Shown here: positions 33,501 through 44,943 of the stretch, one piece after another
Layout of the letters: each line of letters starts with the position of its first letter
How positions within the stretch are numbered: position 1 is the stretch's first letter
Assembly (NCBI GenBank): GCA_021030905.1
Contig: JAGFMI010000003.1
Coordinates: 2,046,001 to 2,110,000 of the forward strand
Direction: 5' to 3'
DNA: 64,000 nucleotides
Source: Pyrenula massariospora
Lineage: Eukaryota > Ascomycota > Eurotiomycetes > Pyrenulales > Pyrenulaceae
The notes under the pieces: model-generated
The model's database searches: none
What the model was told of the DNA's origin: nothing
The model's input: the letters and a program-made list of their open reading frames with translations, nothing else
Translations under genes and position numbers: made by a program

Positions 33501-35622
33501 TCACGGCGAATTTCGGCCCCGCAATTGAATCTCCCCAGCATGAAGATTTTAAAATTTTTTCCTCTGCCTTCTGACATGTTGAAGTTTGATGTAGACACCC
33601 GACCCTCAGCCCAATTTCTTTCTCCTTCGGCGCAGCGATGATGCAGGTGCACGTCATACCAACATGTCACGGGAGGATTCTCAGCTATCTCGTGTCACAC
33701 GAGAGTTCTCTGTCAGCATCGGTCAAACGTCGAGCTCATTTTTTTTTCCCGTCGTCGCGTCAACGGAAGGTGTCGCGTGCCTTTCGCGTCGACCACGCGT
33801 TGCGCTTGCCGTTCCTTTCCTTAGACTCCAACACGCGGGTTGTGACGAGACGAGGGGCAGCTGCAGACTACTCCTGACGCACCTGCTTAGAAATTCATCA
33901 CTAAATCTCTTATTCCCAGCCTATCTTTGGGTTTGCCAAATTTCGCCCCTCACAGATCCTCACCCACGCACACAGACACGTTTAAAACCGCTGTTGGTGC
34001 GTCGCTACCAGTTCTCGGGACGACGCCGAGTCCATGCTGGCCCTGGCCTAGAACTTGAACCCCCAGTCCCGCTCTTGCATGCATGAATGATCCGCAGCGC
34101 GTCTTGACATAGCGCTTTGTTAGAGCCGGATGGAGAATAGCTGCATATTGCTTCTTAACAACTTCACATCGATGGCTAGCTGAGCGGGTCGCTTCTTCAT
34201 CCTCACTGGAGGATCTTCATTTATATCGTTTCTTTGCAAGTGTCAAGATTTTCATACCTTACCATCTTGATACTCGCCGGCACGATCTCTGCAATAAGTC
34301 TGCTCAAGGTGCATTCTTATGCGCAGCTGTGTCCTATGCATATGGGTGCATTTCTAATCACCAACGTACAGTATCCCCAGTAAGGAATTTTGAAAACACC
34401 GGCCGCACACCGAACATTGTCACGGGCCCTCTAGGACCACGGTTTGAGACTACGGCCTGTTCTTCTCAATCATCTGACTCCCAGGCCTTAAAAGAAAATC
34501 TGGCGTAACATCTCTCGATCGATCGATCGATTGGTTGATCGAATCTTGCGTTCCGAGGCTTAGTCCCTCAGACCAGGCACAGATTGCCTTTCTTCCGTCT
34601 AATCGTTCTCTTTTCCCGATTTGTTCCTCTTTGAATGCATCTTCTCCGGCGTTTCAGCGGCCGCTCAACCACTACAGCGTTGTCCGGAGCATCTGCAAAC
34701 AGCACACACTCGATATGCTCGCGACCCGTAGACAACGAAGCCTTGGGCTTACATGAAAACGCATAAGAGCGTAGCCATCTTGGTAGTCATCCCACAAACA
34801 AATCCAAGCAATCCACCGACAGCGCTAGTCCACAAACGCCAGCTTCTCCCCTCTCCAAGGGCATGCTATGCCTTGTCTCTGACTCAAATGGCTTCCCAAT
34901 GCCACAACCCATCTTAGTAGCGAAGGTATGTAGGTACCTAGGTACCCACTTCACCAGCACAGCCGCAAGCTCTCCTAGACAGATCAAGATCCGCAACGAC
35001 GACAGGCCAGTATGAAGGCACTTCGTGAATAATAGCACACCCAGACTTCACTCATCCCGGCGGCTTTACGTACTAACCCCCTTGTCCAGCGAGAGACCTT
35101 CTCCATGTCCAAGACTCACATGCCGGTCCCCACCACCAATGAAGAAACAGTTCACACAGTCATGCTGCTGTCGCAAAGGTAGGTAGGTTGGCCGGTGCCC
35201 GACGGCGACATGTCTCTTCTTGTCTTGTTTGCCCGGTAATTGTTTTTGATTTGCTGTTGTCCGTCGGACATAGCTAGGAGGAGGTGCCTCCCGCATCGTA
35301 GAACGTCCACACAAGCAAAGAAAGGCGTTAAACCGTCCAGCCGCTTCTCCCTCTTCTTGTCCTGTCGTATTCGTCGTCCTGAGGCAAAAGGTAGGAGGGG
35401 GGAGATTTTTCGCTCATGGGCTTATAATTGCGGGCAAGTCAGATGATCTGCTCTCATAACCAATTACTCATTCTATACGTATAAACAAGTCCACCACTCG
35501 TCCATAACCACGATCATCCAGTCCCCAATGCAAATGCCAAAGGCAACCGCCACCCCAAGCAAAGTTTATGCAAAAATTTAGGTACTCTATGCTGAATCAA
35601 AACTCGTCCTACGTCCTTCAAC
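30583..35622. other. 5-kb gene-poor region
   Basis: The longest stretch without a supported gene. Open frames up to 166 codons exist on both strands (31790-32290 plus, 31864-32247 minus, 33664-34086 plus), but they overlap each other and have no motif or splice-consistent extension. I see no transposon ends, tRNA or rRNA. Small features are a GATC tetranucleotide run (about 34517-34532) and TAGGTACCTAGGTACC near 34930. It is upstream of the disordered-protein gene, so it may be regulatory or hold a non-coding transcript. Confidence 0.45.
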
Positions 35623-37419
35623 TCAGCTCAACCCCATCTGCACATCCTCGCCGACGCCCCACCCCCCCCTCCCCTCCCCCTCCCGATCCTTCCACCGATC
35701 CAAATGATCATCCCCGGGCTCCGTCCTCGCACTCTCCGCACTCCTCGTGGTCCCCGCCCCGCTCTTCCCGCTCCCACTACTCTTACTATCCCTCCTCTCT
35801 CTCTCTTTCTTCTTCGAGCCCCCTCCAAACCAACCCCTCTTCGGCGTCCCCCCCTTCACACTCGCCGCATCATCGACCTCCCTGTACTCCGGCGGCGGCC
35901 CGTCGACGCTCATGCGCCCCATATCTGCGGCGCCATTCTCCGCCTCCGACAGCACGGCCTGGTCGGTCTCAGAGGACTTCGGGTTCGGCGTCGGGCTCGG
36001 CGTGACCTCCGTGCTGGGCGTGACCTCGACGAGCTCCGCGTCGCGGTGCCATTTGCGTCTCCGGGTGTACCGGCCCCAGGAGTCGACGCCGCGGCGGCCG
36101 TCGTTCCACTGCGGTGCCATCAAGTTAATTTGAGCTATGTGATGAGGAAAGTGGTGAGGGGAAGTTTGACAAACCTTGTTGTCGTAGTATATCCACCCGC
36201 CCCCATCGTCTTCTTTTTCCTTCCCCCGCGAACGCGAACCCCCTTCGATCTTCCACTCGCTCCCATCGACCCACCGCCAGCGGGTGTTCGGGCTTTCCAC
36301 TTCAGGCAGCTCGAATTCGTCTCTCGGCGGCGCGGGGTTCAGATGCTCGTCCGTCCAGGGGGCTCGCTCGTAGGCCAGGAGGCTGTACGTCCATCCGATC
36401 CCCAGCCAGCGCCGTTGGTTCTCGTAGAGGATGAATGTGAAGCGCACGCCTGCCGAGTCGGGTCGGCGCTTTGTGGCGATGTCCGACGCGGTATTGGTTT
36501 GGGATTTGGAGCGAGTGCGAGATGGGGGCACTTGGAGTCGGTTGTCTGATGAGGTCAAGTGGGAATCTGGGTCGTCGGAGAAGGAGAGACCGGTAAGGTA
36601 GCCGCAGATTCGGCGGACGGTGAGGCTGCGCCAGAGGATTACGCGGGAAACGCGGGCGGGGCGGGAGTGCCAGGTTAAGAGCATGGTGCCAAATGTTAGG
36701 ACAACGCGGCGGGTGGTAATGATATAGAATGGTGGGAGGGTGAGAAGGATCCAAAGAGGTGTGACAAGGAGGATGCGGATAAAGAGTGCTGTGAGGGCAG
36801 GACGGGTTGTGGCGCTCGTCGGGGTGCGTTGGGTAGAGAGGAAATCTGTCAGGCGGCGGAAGGGATCTAGGAGGAGGTTGCAGCGGGCGGTGAATGTGTG
36901 GAGGGTGTCGACGATCTCGTCCAGGCTTTTGTGTTGTCGGGAGGAGCTTTCGGATGATTCCCCTCTTTGGCCATGTTTTTCACCTGTCTGCGATGTCGAT
37001 GATAGGGGAGAGTATCGCCGTGAATACATCCCAAGTATGAGGCCGACGACGACAATTAATGGCCCTGCCCATAGCACAATCTCGCTTCCATAAAGGACAA
37101 TTGCCCAGAAGGCAGACACTAATAGGAAGGACTCCCATGGGTCACCGCTGCTCCAAGACAGGAGCCCGACGAGCTTGTTCAGTGGAAGTAGGAAAGGGTG
37201 TGAGTACGCAAGGGCTCGGGTGATCTGAGGCGGCGTCGCAACCAGTAACGGTGATTTCTTGTGAACGATGATAGTAGATCTCTGCTTGTGTACACTAGAC
37301 GAGCCGGACAAGGTATTTGGGGAGAAGGCGGCTATCGTGGGAGGATTGGGGTCTTGTGCGGAGGAGTGGGGAGTCGGAGGGCCATTGTTCGGGGACTTGG
37401 AATTTGAGGATGGGGACAT
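35623..37419 (-). CDS. Dysferlin-domain peroxisomal membrane protein (Pex23/Pex30 type)
   Basis: Membrane protein of the Pex23/Pex30 group, which shapes the ER and controls peroxisome number. Exons 37419-36175 and 36108-35623 flank a 66-nt intron (GTTTGT...CCGCAG, 36109-36174); the spliced product is 576 residues. The N-terminus is disordered. Hydrophobic segments lie near residues 85-130 (FLLVSAFWAIVLYG, GPLIVVVGLILGMY) and 205-235 (ALFIRILLVTPLWILLTLPPF). The DysF N region (VRFTFILYENQRRWLGIGW) and C region (TRWRWVDGSEW...GWIYYDNKWNDGRRGVDSW) follow. The splice rejoins YYDNK to WNDGRRG, the usual motif spacing, which is why I call the intron even though reading through it leaves the frame open. 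The tail is Ser/Lys/Gly-rich. Confidence 0.85.
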   Translation of the reverse strand: MSPSSNSKSPNNGPPTPHSSAQDPNPPTIAAFSPNTLSGSSSVHKQRSTIIVHKKSPLLVATPPQITRALAYSHPFLLPLNKLVGLLSWSSGDPWESFLLVSAFWAIVLYGSEIVLWAGPLIVVVGLILGMYSRRYSPLSSTSQTGEKHGQRGESSESSSRQHKSLDEIVDTLHTFTARCNLLLDPFRRLTDFLSTQRTPTSATTRPALTALFIRILLVTPLWILLTLPPFYIITTRRVVLTFGTMLLTWHSRPARVSRVILWRSLTVRRICGYLTGLSFSDDPDSHLTSSDNRLQVPPSRTRSKSQTNTASDIATKRRPDSAGVRFTFILYENQRRWLGIGWTYSLLAYERAPWTDEHLNPAPPRDEFELPEVESPNTRWRWVDGSEWKIEGGSRSRGKEKEDDGGGWIYYDNKVCQTSPHHFPHHIAQINLMAPQWNDGRRGVDSWGRYTRRRKWHRDAELVEVTPSTEVTPSPTPNPKSSETDQAVLSEAENGAADMGRMSVDGPPPEYREVDDAASVKGGTPKRGWFGGGSKKKERERRDSKSSGSGKSGAGTTRSAESARTEPGDDHLDRWKDREGEGRGGWGVGEDVQMGLS

Positions 37420-38001
37420 GGAGATGAGCCAAGGTGTTTCTATTAGTCAAAAGGTCGGTTAGCATTTGACGACATCATAACAGATGTTTTGTGAGGAAAC
37501 GTGGTTGGTAAAGAAAGCGCGTCGGACCTTCAAACGCTGCCATGCATTAGCAGGTCCAGCCTGAGGCATCACAAGGCACGCAATCGTTGGTGGAAGACTG
37601 TGACGTGGCTGGGAGGCTTGAGCAGGTCATGATATGGCAGAGACTGTTTGTACGATCCGTCAAGAGCTTCGTAAGAATTGACATATGGAGATGATTTTTA
37701 GAGTCTCGGTATGGAGTTCTACGTTCCACCAAAATCACCCTTCCATCTTCAGATGCGTGAGTCCGCAGCCTTGGGAAACCCCCCGGTCACAGATCTGGAC
37801 CGAGGCGGGTGAAGCTCGCCGTTATCGGCATCTTTAGGCGAGGCCAAACTCGGCTTGGCATGCCCTCTCCAAAATTTCGTCCTAGATGTTGAATTGCCTC
37901 CAAAACGGCCGGCCAAACATCTTTCGGGTGAAGAAGAAACTGCCGACAAAGTGGAGTTGTGATTGTACACTTCGAAATTCCTTTGCCCACAGTGAACACA
38001 G
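37420..38001. promoter_or_regulatory. Divergent promoter between peroxin gene and PAM16
   Basis: About 580 bp between two divergent ATGs. No specific motif stands out and no gene is seen. Confidence 0.4.
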
Positions 38002-38482
38002 ATGGTACGCTTTGAGTCCTGGTCTGAGAGTATTCCTGGCTATTTGTCTCTAATATACTGTATAGGCACATCGAATAATAGCACAAGTGCTTCTCACAGG
38101 TGGTCGCGTCTTCGGCAGGGCGGTTCAAGAAGCCTACAAGCAATCCGTTGCATCATCGAAGTACGCTGCGGAAGCAGCAAAGAAAAATCCTCAAGCATTA
38201 AACACACTCTCATCGTCCGGACTTACGTTGGACGAGGCATGCAAAATTTTAAATGTGAAGCCTCCCATGGCTGGCAAAACAGATATGGAAGGCGTGATGG
38301 ACCGCTTTAAAAAGCTTTACGATTTGAACGAGCCCCAAAAAGGGGGTAGCTTTTACCTACAGAGCAAGATATTACGTGCCAGAGAAAGGATAGAGTTAGA
38401 GGTTCAAGAGGCGGCGAGAAAAGCGGAACGTGCCAAAGAACTACGCGAGGGCTGGAAACCTAAGGTCTACAAGGATCGGTGA
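38002..38482 (+). CDS. PAM16: Mitochondrial import motor subunit Pam16/Tim16
   Basis: J-like subunit of the presequence translocase motor on the matrix side of the inner membrane; it pairs with Pam18 and restrains Hsp70 ATPase stimulation. Exon 1 contributes only the ATG (38002-38004). A 61-nt intron 38005-38065 (GTACGC, branch CTCTAAT, TATAG) follows, then exon 2, 38066-38482; product 139 residues starting M-AHRIIAQVLLTGGRVFGRA. The conserved N-terminal helix with FGRA.QEAYKQ is present, and the degenerate J domain (LTLDEACKILNVKPP...VMDRFKKLYDLNEPQKGGSFYLQSKILRARE) lacks the HPD motif, as expected for Pam16. Residues 115-139 are charged. Its stop overlaps another ATG (TGATG). Confidence 0.93.
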
Positions 38483-38835
38483 TGAAAGCCAAACGTGTGA
38501 AGGACTACAACGACAATCACTGTACGAATACTCTACTCTACATCTTGGGGACTGCGGCTCCGCCAGTCAGGTATAGGGATGTGACGAACGACATCTCAAC
38601 ACTGGCATCTGATTTAGATCTATCCAAACATAGCGCGGCGTTCTGGCTCTTCGACATAGCGAGAGGAGCTTATTGTCCTGGTAAGGACTCGGGTTTTTAT
38701 TATTTTCTCGAGGAGAACGTCTCGGCAGCGGTGGCAGCGGCAGGATTGCGTAGGGATAAGAGCGCAAGGGATTCATGGCACAAGACGCAACCGATGTTTA
38801 AGGAGGACTCTCCGGTCACTTTGAGGTTTATATAA
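38482..38835 (+). CDS. Possible 117-residue ORF overlapping the PAM16 stop (TGATG)
   Basis: An ATG-started frame whose A is the last base of the PAM16 TGA stop. The product would have a mixed composition (LDLSKHSAAFWLFDIARGAY, ENVSAAVAAAGLRRDKS) and no family I recognise. Codon use is unremarkable. It could be 3' UTR or a separate short gene or second cistron. Low confidence. Confidence 0.25.
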   Translation: MKAKRVKDYNDNHCTNTLLYILGTAAPPVRYRDVTNDISTLASDLDLSKHSAAFWLFDIARGAYCPGKDSGFYYFLEENVSAAVAAAGLRRDKSARDSWHKTQPMFKEDSPVTLRFI

Positions 38836-39924
38836 GAGCATACTAGCTCTGCAGCCCTCCTGGATCAACCATCGACATTTCGTCTGGCTAAACGCTGAAT
38901 CAGAAAACAGCCTCTGTTAACCACTTATCACCTCTCCATCTGCCTCGGATAGCTGCACGGGAAAGCCGAGTGTGAAATATCAAAAGAAGTACGATATCCT
39001 AGGCGGAGCGTGTACGGTGTCGTGGACGCATAAGACTGGGACGTGAGCAAGATGCCTCCGTATAGAGATTCATGGTGGCCGGCATCGACGACTTGACATC
39101 GTCGCTAGGTCCGCCAAAATATGATATTGAAATCAGACTCAGATACATCAGGTTAGAGTCTAAGTCACCACGTGAAATGAACACGATCAGTAGCAGAATA
39201 GAAGCGAGCTGTGCGTCAGGATTGCTTGCCTTGTGGAAAAGTGGACCCTGCATGACTAGAATCATCCTAGGGGAGCTCGCCCACCTCCACGTTTAACACT
39301 GCCCAAACCCTCTTGTCAACGTTTCCCCGTTATCTCCCCTCCCTTCCATTTCCACGCAAACACCCATCTGTGAGATTTTGCCTTCCTGGTCCCGAGCGTA
39401 GACCATGCCTGTTCTTCTGGCTCTAGAGACATGTATGCGTCATCGATTCGGCCAAGGATTGCCGAGTTTAAGCGGCATTGCGCCATCGGCGAGCTCTGAC
39501 CGTCTGTTGGATTTCAAAGCTCTCACAACCGTATCGGCACCAGCCTTTTCGTTGTGACAGGCAGATGCTCACTTGCTGCGACTTCATTAAGGATGCTCCT
39601 GCTAGCGGTTCCTAGCCTGTCGGCTTATCTCAAGCCTGTGTCTCCGCCGGTGAAGCTACCTAAGGTAGGTATCCAGGAACCCGCAGCCCACGCTGCGCTT
39701 TCCGAAACGCTGATTCGGAAACGATGAACCCTCACACATTCTTTTTATAGTTTTCACCTGTCTTCCATAAATATTATGTTTGCCTTCTTTAGTCAATTTG
39801 GAGCTCGCTTTGACATGATGCTTCCTCCCCAAACTCTCCTGGGAACCTAAGCTCCCTCCTGCTACCTGCTGGATTAGTCCATCAAGCTTCTTCACCTCCC
39901 TCGTTACGGGTGAGCCCAGTGAAA
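38836..39924. other. Intergenic/ARA2 promoter
   Basis: About 1.1 kb. Small frames near 38999-39296 overlap on opposite strands and have no motif. Toward the ATG at 39925 there are CCTAAGGTAGGTA near 39660 and CT-rich stretches (39780-39900), as in other promoters here. Confidence 0.45.
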
Positions 39925-41295
39925 ATGGCTCCTGGTACTCCCAGCCTTTCCCAAGTCCTTCCGCCCCTCGCATTTGGTACAGCTACGTTCAGTAAGTCTC
40001 TCCAGCAGACATCTTAATTTATTCAAATCGCGTTAACACTACATGTCCCAGACTCACAATACAACCCTGATCCCCACACACTACCGACGACCACTCTAGT
40101 GCAGCACGCTCTTTCTCTTGGCGTTCGCGCCTTTGACACCTCACCGTATTATGGCCCTGCAGAAGAACTTCTGGGAAAAGCGCTCGACTCAGACTATGTG
40201 CGCGCTAACTTCCCTCGCGACTCCTATTTCCTCATAACGAAAGTTGGCCGACTCGCCGCGTCGAGCTTCGACTATTCTCCATCATGGATCAGACACAGCA
40301 TCAGGCGCAGCTTGAGAAGATTACACACACCATACCTGGACGTGGTTTACTGCCATGACGTGGAATTTGTCTCCTCTTTCGAGGTCCTCACAGCCGTTCG
40401 AGAGTTACGCCAAATACGTGACTCCAACCATACAATTAAATATATCGGTATATCTGGCTACCCAGTCAACGTCCTTTGTGATCTCTCGGAAATGGTCCTC
40501 CGAGAGACCGGCGAACCCCTCGATGCGGTCATGTCGTATGCCAATTTTACCCTTCAAAACACGCGGCTCCTCACAGACGGCGTTCCCAGACTACTCGCCG
40601 CCGGCGTCGACGTGGTCCTGAATGCTAGTCTTCTCGGCATGGGTCTTCTGCGCAAGGACGGCGTCCCTGTCGGCGGCATGGGCGACTGGCACCCCGCGCC
40701 AAACGGGCTGAGAGAGGCCGTCAACACCGTCTCAAAGTGGACCGAGCACGAGGGCGAGAAGCTCGAAACAGTCGCCATCCGCTTTGGTCTCGAGACGTGG
40801 ATGCGCGAGGGCAAAGCCCTCGGGTCTTCGGGCACGCACCTCAACAGCGACCACCAACCCCTCTCATCCGAGGAAGTCAGAAAGGAAGACCGCCTCGGCG
40901 TCAGCGTCATGGGAGTCAGCCAGCTCGACGAGCTCGACGAAACGCTGCGGATCTATCGGAGCGTACTGGACGGGTTGGCGGACGACCTGGACCAGGAGAC
41001 GGGCACCATGACGCCGGTCAATGAACTCACCGACCACGAGTGGAGTCTGCGGCGAAGACAGGCGATCCGGGGGATGGCGAAGGGCATCAGAGGCTTGCTT
41101 GGGGAGTGGGTGGATTTTGCGTGGGAGAGTCCGGGGAGAGGATTTGTTAATGAGAGGATTGCGCCTGGTCTTATCGAGGAGGAAGATGGAACGGTTGAAG
41201 AGCCGGAGCCGCCGCCCGGGGTGTTGCTCACGCCGAAGTCTGAGGCCGCGGATGTTGGGGGGGAGGGGGTGGAGGATGGGGATTGCGCGCTGTGA
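39925..41295 (+). CDS. ARA2: D-arabinose 1-dehydrogenase (aldo-keto reductase, Ara2 type)
   Basis: NAD-dependent aldo-keto reductase that makes D-arabinono-1,4-lactone, the precursor of D-erythroascorbate. Exons 39925-39991 and 40052-41295 with a 60-nt intron; 436 residues. The fold begins PPLAFGTATFNSQYN. The catalytic tetrad is visible: Asp in VRAFDTSPYYGPAEELLG (about residue 50) with Tyr four to five residues on, Lys in LITKVGR (about 84) and His in VYCHDVEF (about 123). DVVLNASLLGMGLLR and LGVSVMGVSQLDELDE line the later strands and the cofactor site. An extra C-terminal acidic/Gly tail follows residue 400. From about 40,960 the codons switch from C-ended to G-ended. L-galactose dehydrogenase-like activity is an alternative within the same subfamily. 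Confidence 0.85.
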
Positions 41296-42186
41296 TGCTA
41301 CCTAGTACTACCCTTTTTTCGGTATCCCCCTTTATGATAATGAGCTACGTCTCGAATGGTTAAATTACATGAAATCTTTCCTGACGAATTATCTAGCGCA
41401 CGTATCCGTTCCATTTTTTTTCCTTTTCCTGTTTTCTTCGGGCTTTTTCGGTTTTGTTTCCCCCCTAGATTTGTGAGCTCTGAAAAGAGAAATGAGAAAC
41501 AAGATAGGGTCCCTTTTTTCCTTTTTCCTACCTCTCTACGGACGAGAGAAGTCTGCCTAACTGTCAGCCACGCCCGATGGATCCTTTCCCTTAGTCCGCT
41601 ATTCGCCCCTCTCTCTATCTATTAAAAGGAAGTGGTGTTGTAGAGCAGAGTAGAGTGGTGCGGCGGTTTATGGTGTGTACGGATGGATGGGGAGTACGGT
41701 GCGGTATAGTACGGTGCATTACCCCCTCTGGCCTATGTTCTGGTTTGTTGTTGTACGAGGTTTCTCGATGTCAGTGTCACTGTTACCGGGTTGTTCTGTT
41801 GGTCTGGTGGTGGGAGAAGAAGCCAGGCAAGTTGGGGTTGGTTGGGAGATGGTGAGGGTTTGGCAAGCATGGGGGATTTAGATAGGATGGGGGGGACGGG
41901 GGATTTACGCGTGGCATTCGGGAATTTGGAGGCCGTGTGATGACGGGGTAGGGCTTTGCTACATTCCTTTCATATATTGAACAGGCAGCGGTCATAGAAG
42001 TGCTTAATTGCGGTACGTGACAAGCGTTTTTCAATCGAGATAGATAAACAAGGTCAACATATCCATTATCTCTGAGGTTATCGAATCTAATAAATCGGTG
42101 GCCTTCCTCGAAGGCATATATCTCTCACATTACATATCTATCCATCAATCCACCCACCTCCCTCATCCTCTCCACCCCACCCTCTA
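41296..42186. other. Convergent 3' intergenic
   Basis: About 890 bp between convergent stops, T-rich early (41405-41530) and GT-rich in the middle. No supported gene. Confidence 0.5.
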
Positions 42187-43933
42187 TCAAAACGCAGTAG
42201 CAGTCGTCGCCACATCGCTCGAAGTCGCCGAACTCGTCGCCCCGGGCGTAAACGTGCTGATATAAGTCTCCGTGTGCGTCGCCGTCGCCTCCCCCTCGGT
42301 CCCGTAATCCGCACTAACCTCCTTCGTCCCGCTCGGGATATCCAGCTTGTTGATCGTCCGGTTGAAGATCTGCAGCGCGGCGAGGGGCTGGTAGAAGGGC
42401 ACTTCGTGGCCCGCTTCGTAGACGCGCGTGAAGGAGAAGTTTCCGTACTCGCGCGTCTCGCCGTACTCGACGCCGTCGACGAGCATGGGCGCGTAGCCCG
42501 CGGCGGCGAAGTTGGAGGCGTGGCTGTAGTTTGCGGCGAGGGAGACGGCTTCGCCGCCGAGCTGAGGGGGTTGATGTTAGTTAGGTTTGGGGGAGGAGTG
42601 GGGTTGGGGGACGTACCCAATTGCAGATATAGTCTGCGTCGCCGTAGACGAGAGCAATCCGGACGGGGAGTTCAAGCAGCATTTCAAGGTCCTCGATGAA
42701 GTTCGGCCACACTTGGTCGCCGGTCTGTTCAAAGCCGTAAAATACTGCCGCATTGTTGGTTGCTGTGTAGTTGAGATCTACGCCAATCGCTTCTTGCGTG
42801 CTAGCCAGGTTGAGAAAATCGACAAAGTAATCCGGAGGAGTGGGATCGTCTTGTGGGTCGCGAATATCGTAGACTCCGCGATCACCAAAGGAGTAGTACG
42901 GTCCTTCGACATTGTCGCGGCACATATTAGAAGCTTCAGCGCAGATCGTATAGTCGGCGGGTGAGGAACGGTTGGTGGCCTTGCAGAAACTATATTGATC
43001 GAGACAGCCGTTGGGCATGGTCAGGGCAAAGTTCATGTAGTCGTAGACAGTGTCGTTGACTGCTTTGATGCCGTACGTATTAAAGTTCGCCATTATTGGG
43101 TAGTAGGGAGCTTGAATGGCCTCATCGACGATACCGTTGATGATTGTAAGGGAATTGAATTCGAGGATTTTGCCTTGAGCAGTACCATTTTTGATTGCTT
43201 CATTGCCGTCATAGAAGTGGGAGAAGAAGGACGGCCCGTAATGACCTCCATAGCTTTCCGTTGCAAGGTTGAACTCGGATGATGCCACCTCTGAGTCAAG
43301 TTGAGGCAAAACACTGTAGAATCCTTGGAGAATCTCCCATGTAGCTACTGCAGCCAAATCCGTAGTGACAATGCTAGGGTCATACGCCGGGTATCTGCCA
43401 TCCACACCGGCATAGGAAGCATTCTCAAAAACGCCAGTGTAATCGTTCTCTGAACCTTCGAACTCGCTGGCGTACGAGAAACCGACACCAAGTGGCTGGG
43501 AAATGAAGAGCATATTCGAAACATTATTCCAAGCGTATGGGTTGTATTGTGTTGTCAAATTTTGGGTTATGTTGCAAGGTCCGAGCTCTTGGAATAAACC
43601 GATCTGAGAGTCACTGCCGGGTCCTCCATTAAGCCACAGCGTTACGGGGTCGTTTGCAGGATCGCTTCGAGACTCGAAGAACCAGAACCATACGTGGATA
43701 CTCGGGGAGAGGTCAATATAACCAGAATAGGAATTCACGCCTGGAGTCGTTTCGCAAACGCCTTCTGAACCGGGCTCCTTGTATCGGATGGAGACACCAT
43801 TTGGAGAAGTGATTGTAGTCACGCCGGTGGGCTCTGCAGGCACTTGTCTTTTTGAGAGCTTCTTAGGAGTTCGAGGAGAGGGAACAGCAGCTGCTAAGCT
43901 TGCAGCTGCAAGTAATCCTGCGAGCAAGCGCAT
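42187..43933 (-). CDS. Secreted serine carboxypeptidase, S10 family (carboxypeptidase S1-like)
   Basis: Removes C-terminal residues from peptides, outside the cell or in the vacuole. Exons 43933-42617 and 42561-42187, intron 55 nt; 563 residues. A signal peptide (MRLLAGLLAAASLAAAVPS) is followed by a KLSKR dibasic pro-site. The substrate-binding WLNGGPGSDSQIGLFQELGP and NMLFISQPLGVGFSY are present. The catalytic Ser lies in ATESYGGHYGP (about residue 227; most S10 enzymes have GESYGG), Asp in VYGDADYICNW (about 433) and His in VYEAGHEVPFYQP (about 492). Many NxS/T glycosylation sites. A Ser/Thr/Ala-rich tail could be a GPI-type or linker tail, but no clear GPI end is seen. The ATG at 43933 gives the best signal peptide. 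Confidence 0.9.
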
Positions 43934-44943
43934 TTTCAACGTTCAACAAAACTAGGAAAGATATTCACTAGAAGAGAGGAAACGATAAAGATACTTGCGT
44001 GAATACAGGTGAGAGGAGGGGAGGGAGAAGAAGGGCGCAAAGACGAGAAGAAATTCTGTCCCATGATGCGGAAGACGCATCTGCATTTATCGACCTCCGC
44101 TTTCCTTCATTATGTCAGTGCCACGGCTCAATGCTATGATTGACCGGGGTAGCGGCCCAAAAGTCCATTTCTTGCATCATTGCCTGTCGTCAGTCGTGTA
44201 ACTTGACCAGGAGCTCACGCAGGCAGAGGCTATCTGGGAGCTGGGGACCCTAGACTAGACGACTTCAGGCAGGAACAATCTCTGGGTATGCAAACCTCGT
44301 TGAAGCTGCAGTGAGGACCTTGCGTCATACCGTGGGCAGACAACGGCTGTGGAGAGAAGAGGCCTAGATAAGGTGGTCTGGGGTAGCTTCGCCGGAGCTA
44401 CAGCACGAATGCCAGTTTTGGCAGGTTCTTGAAGATGAAGCTTGAAAAACAACTAACAACGTTTAGACGATGTCATTGCCAGCGGCCACTATCGAGCCTC
44501 ACCGCTGCCAGCCGAGGGGAAGTGGAGAAGCGATCGGCAGGGCCAAGAAAGAGTATGCTGGCGACCCTATCTATCGGAAATTTTTGTCAAAACTATCACA
44601 ACAGGAGTTTGTACTGCCCGGAACTGGAGAGGTCACATGGAAAGGCTTGAGATTGGTTTAACGGTTTTGGTTTGATAGCACAACGAGCAGACGGTGAATG
44701 CGGTGCTCTCTGATGGCTGATCTATCCAGGGCAGAGAAAAGAAAAAAATTGGTCCAAGCCGATGACGTCGCCAAGTCAAGCCAAGCGGCGCACCCGAATC
44801 CGCATCGAAAGCTCGGGTTGACGAGATACGAATCCGGAAGTACCTGCAGGGTACGATTCCTAGCGTGATTAAGTTCGGGGTACCTAGAGAAATGTATCTA
44901 GTACCAACATGGCAACAGGCCTTCATTACTCTACCGAAAACTT
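43934..44943. other. Intergenic 1 kb
   Basis: Promoter of the carboxypeptidase and 3' flank of the Zn2Cys6 gene. Short frames such as 44429-44661 carry no motif. Confidence 0.5.

Noticed and set aside
33664-34086. 140-codon frame
   Set aside because: Two overlapping frames in the same stretch look equally good; no domain.
34517-34532. GATC tetranucleotide run
   Set aside because: A simple microsatellite, too short to suggest function.
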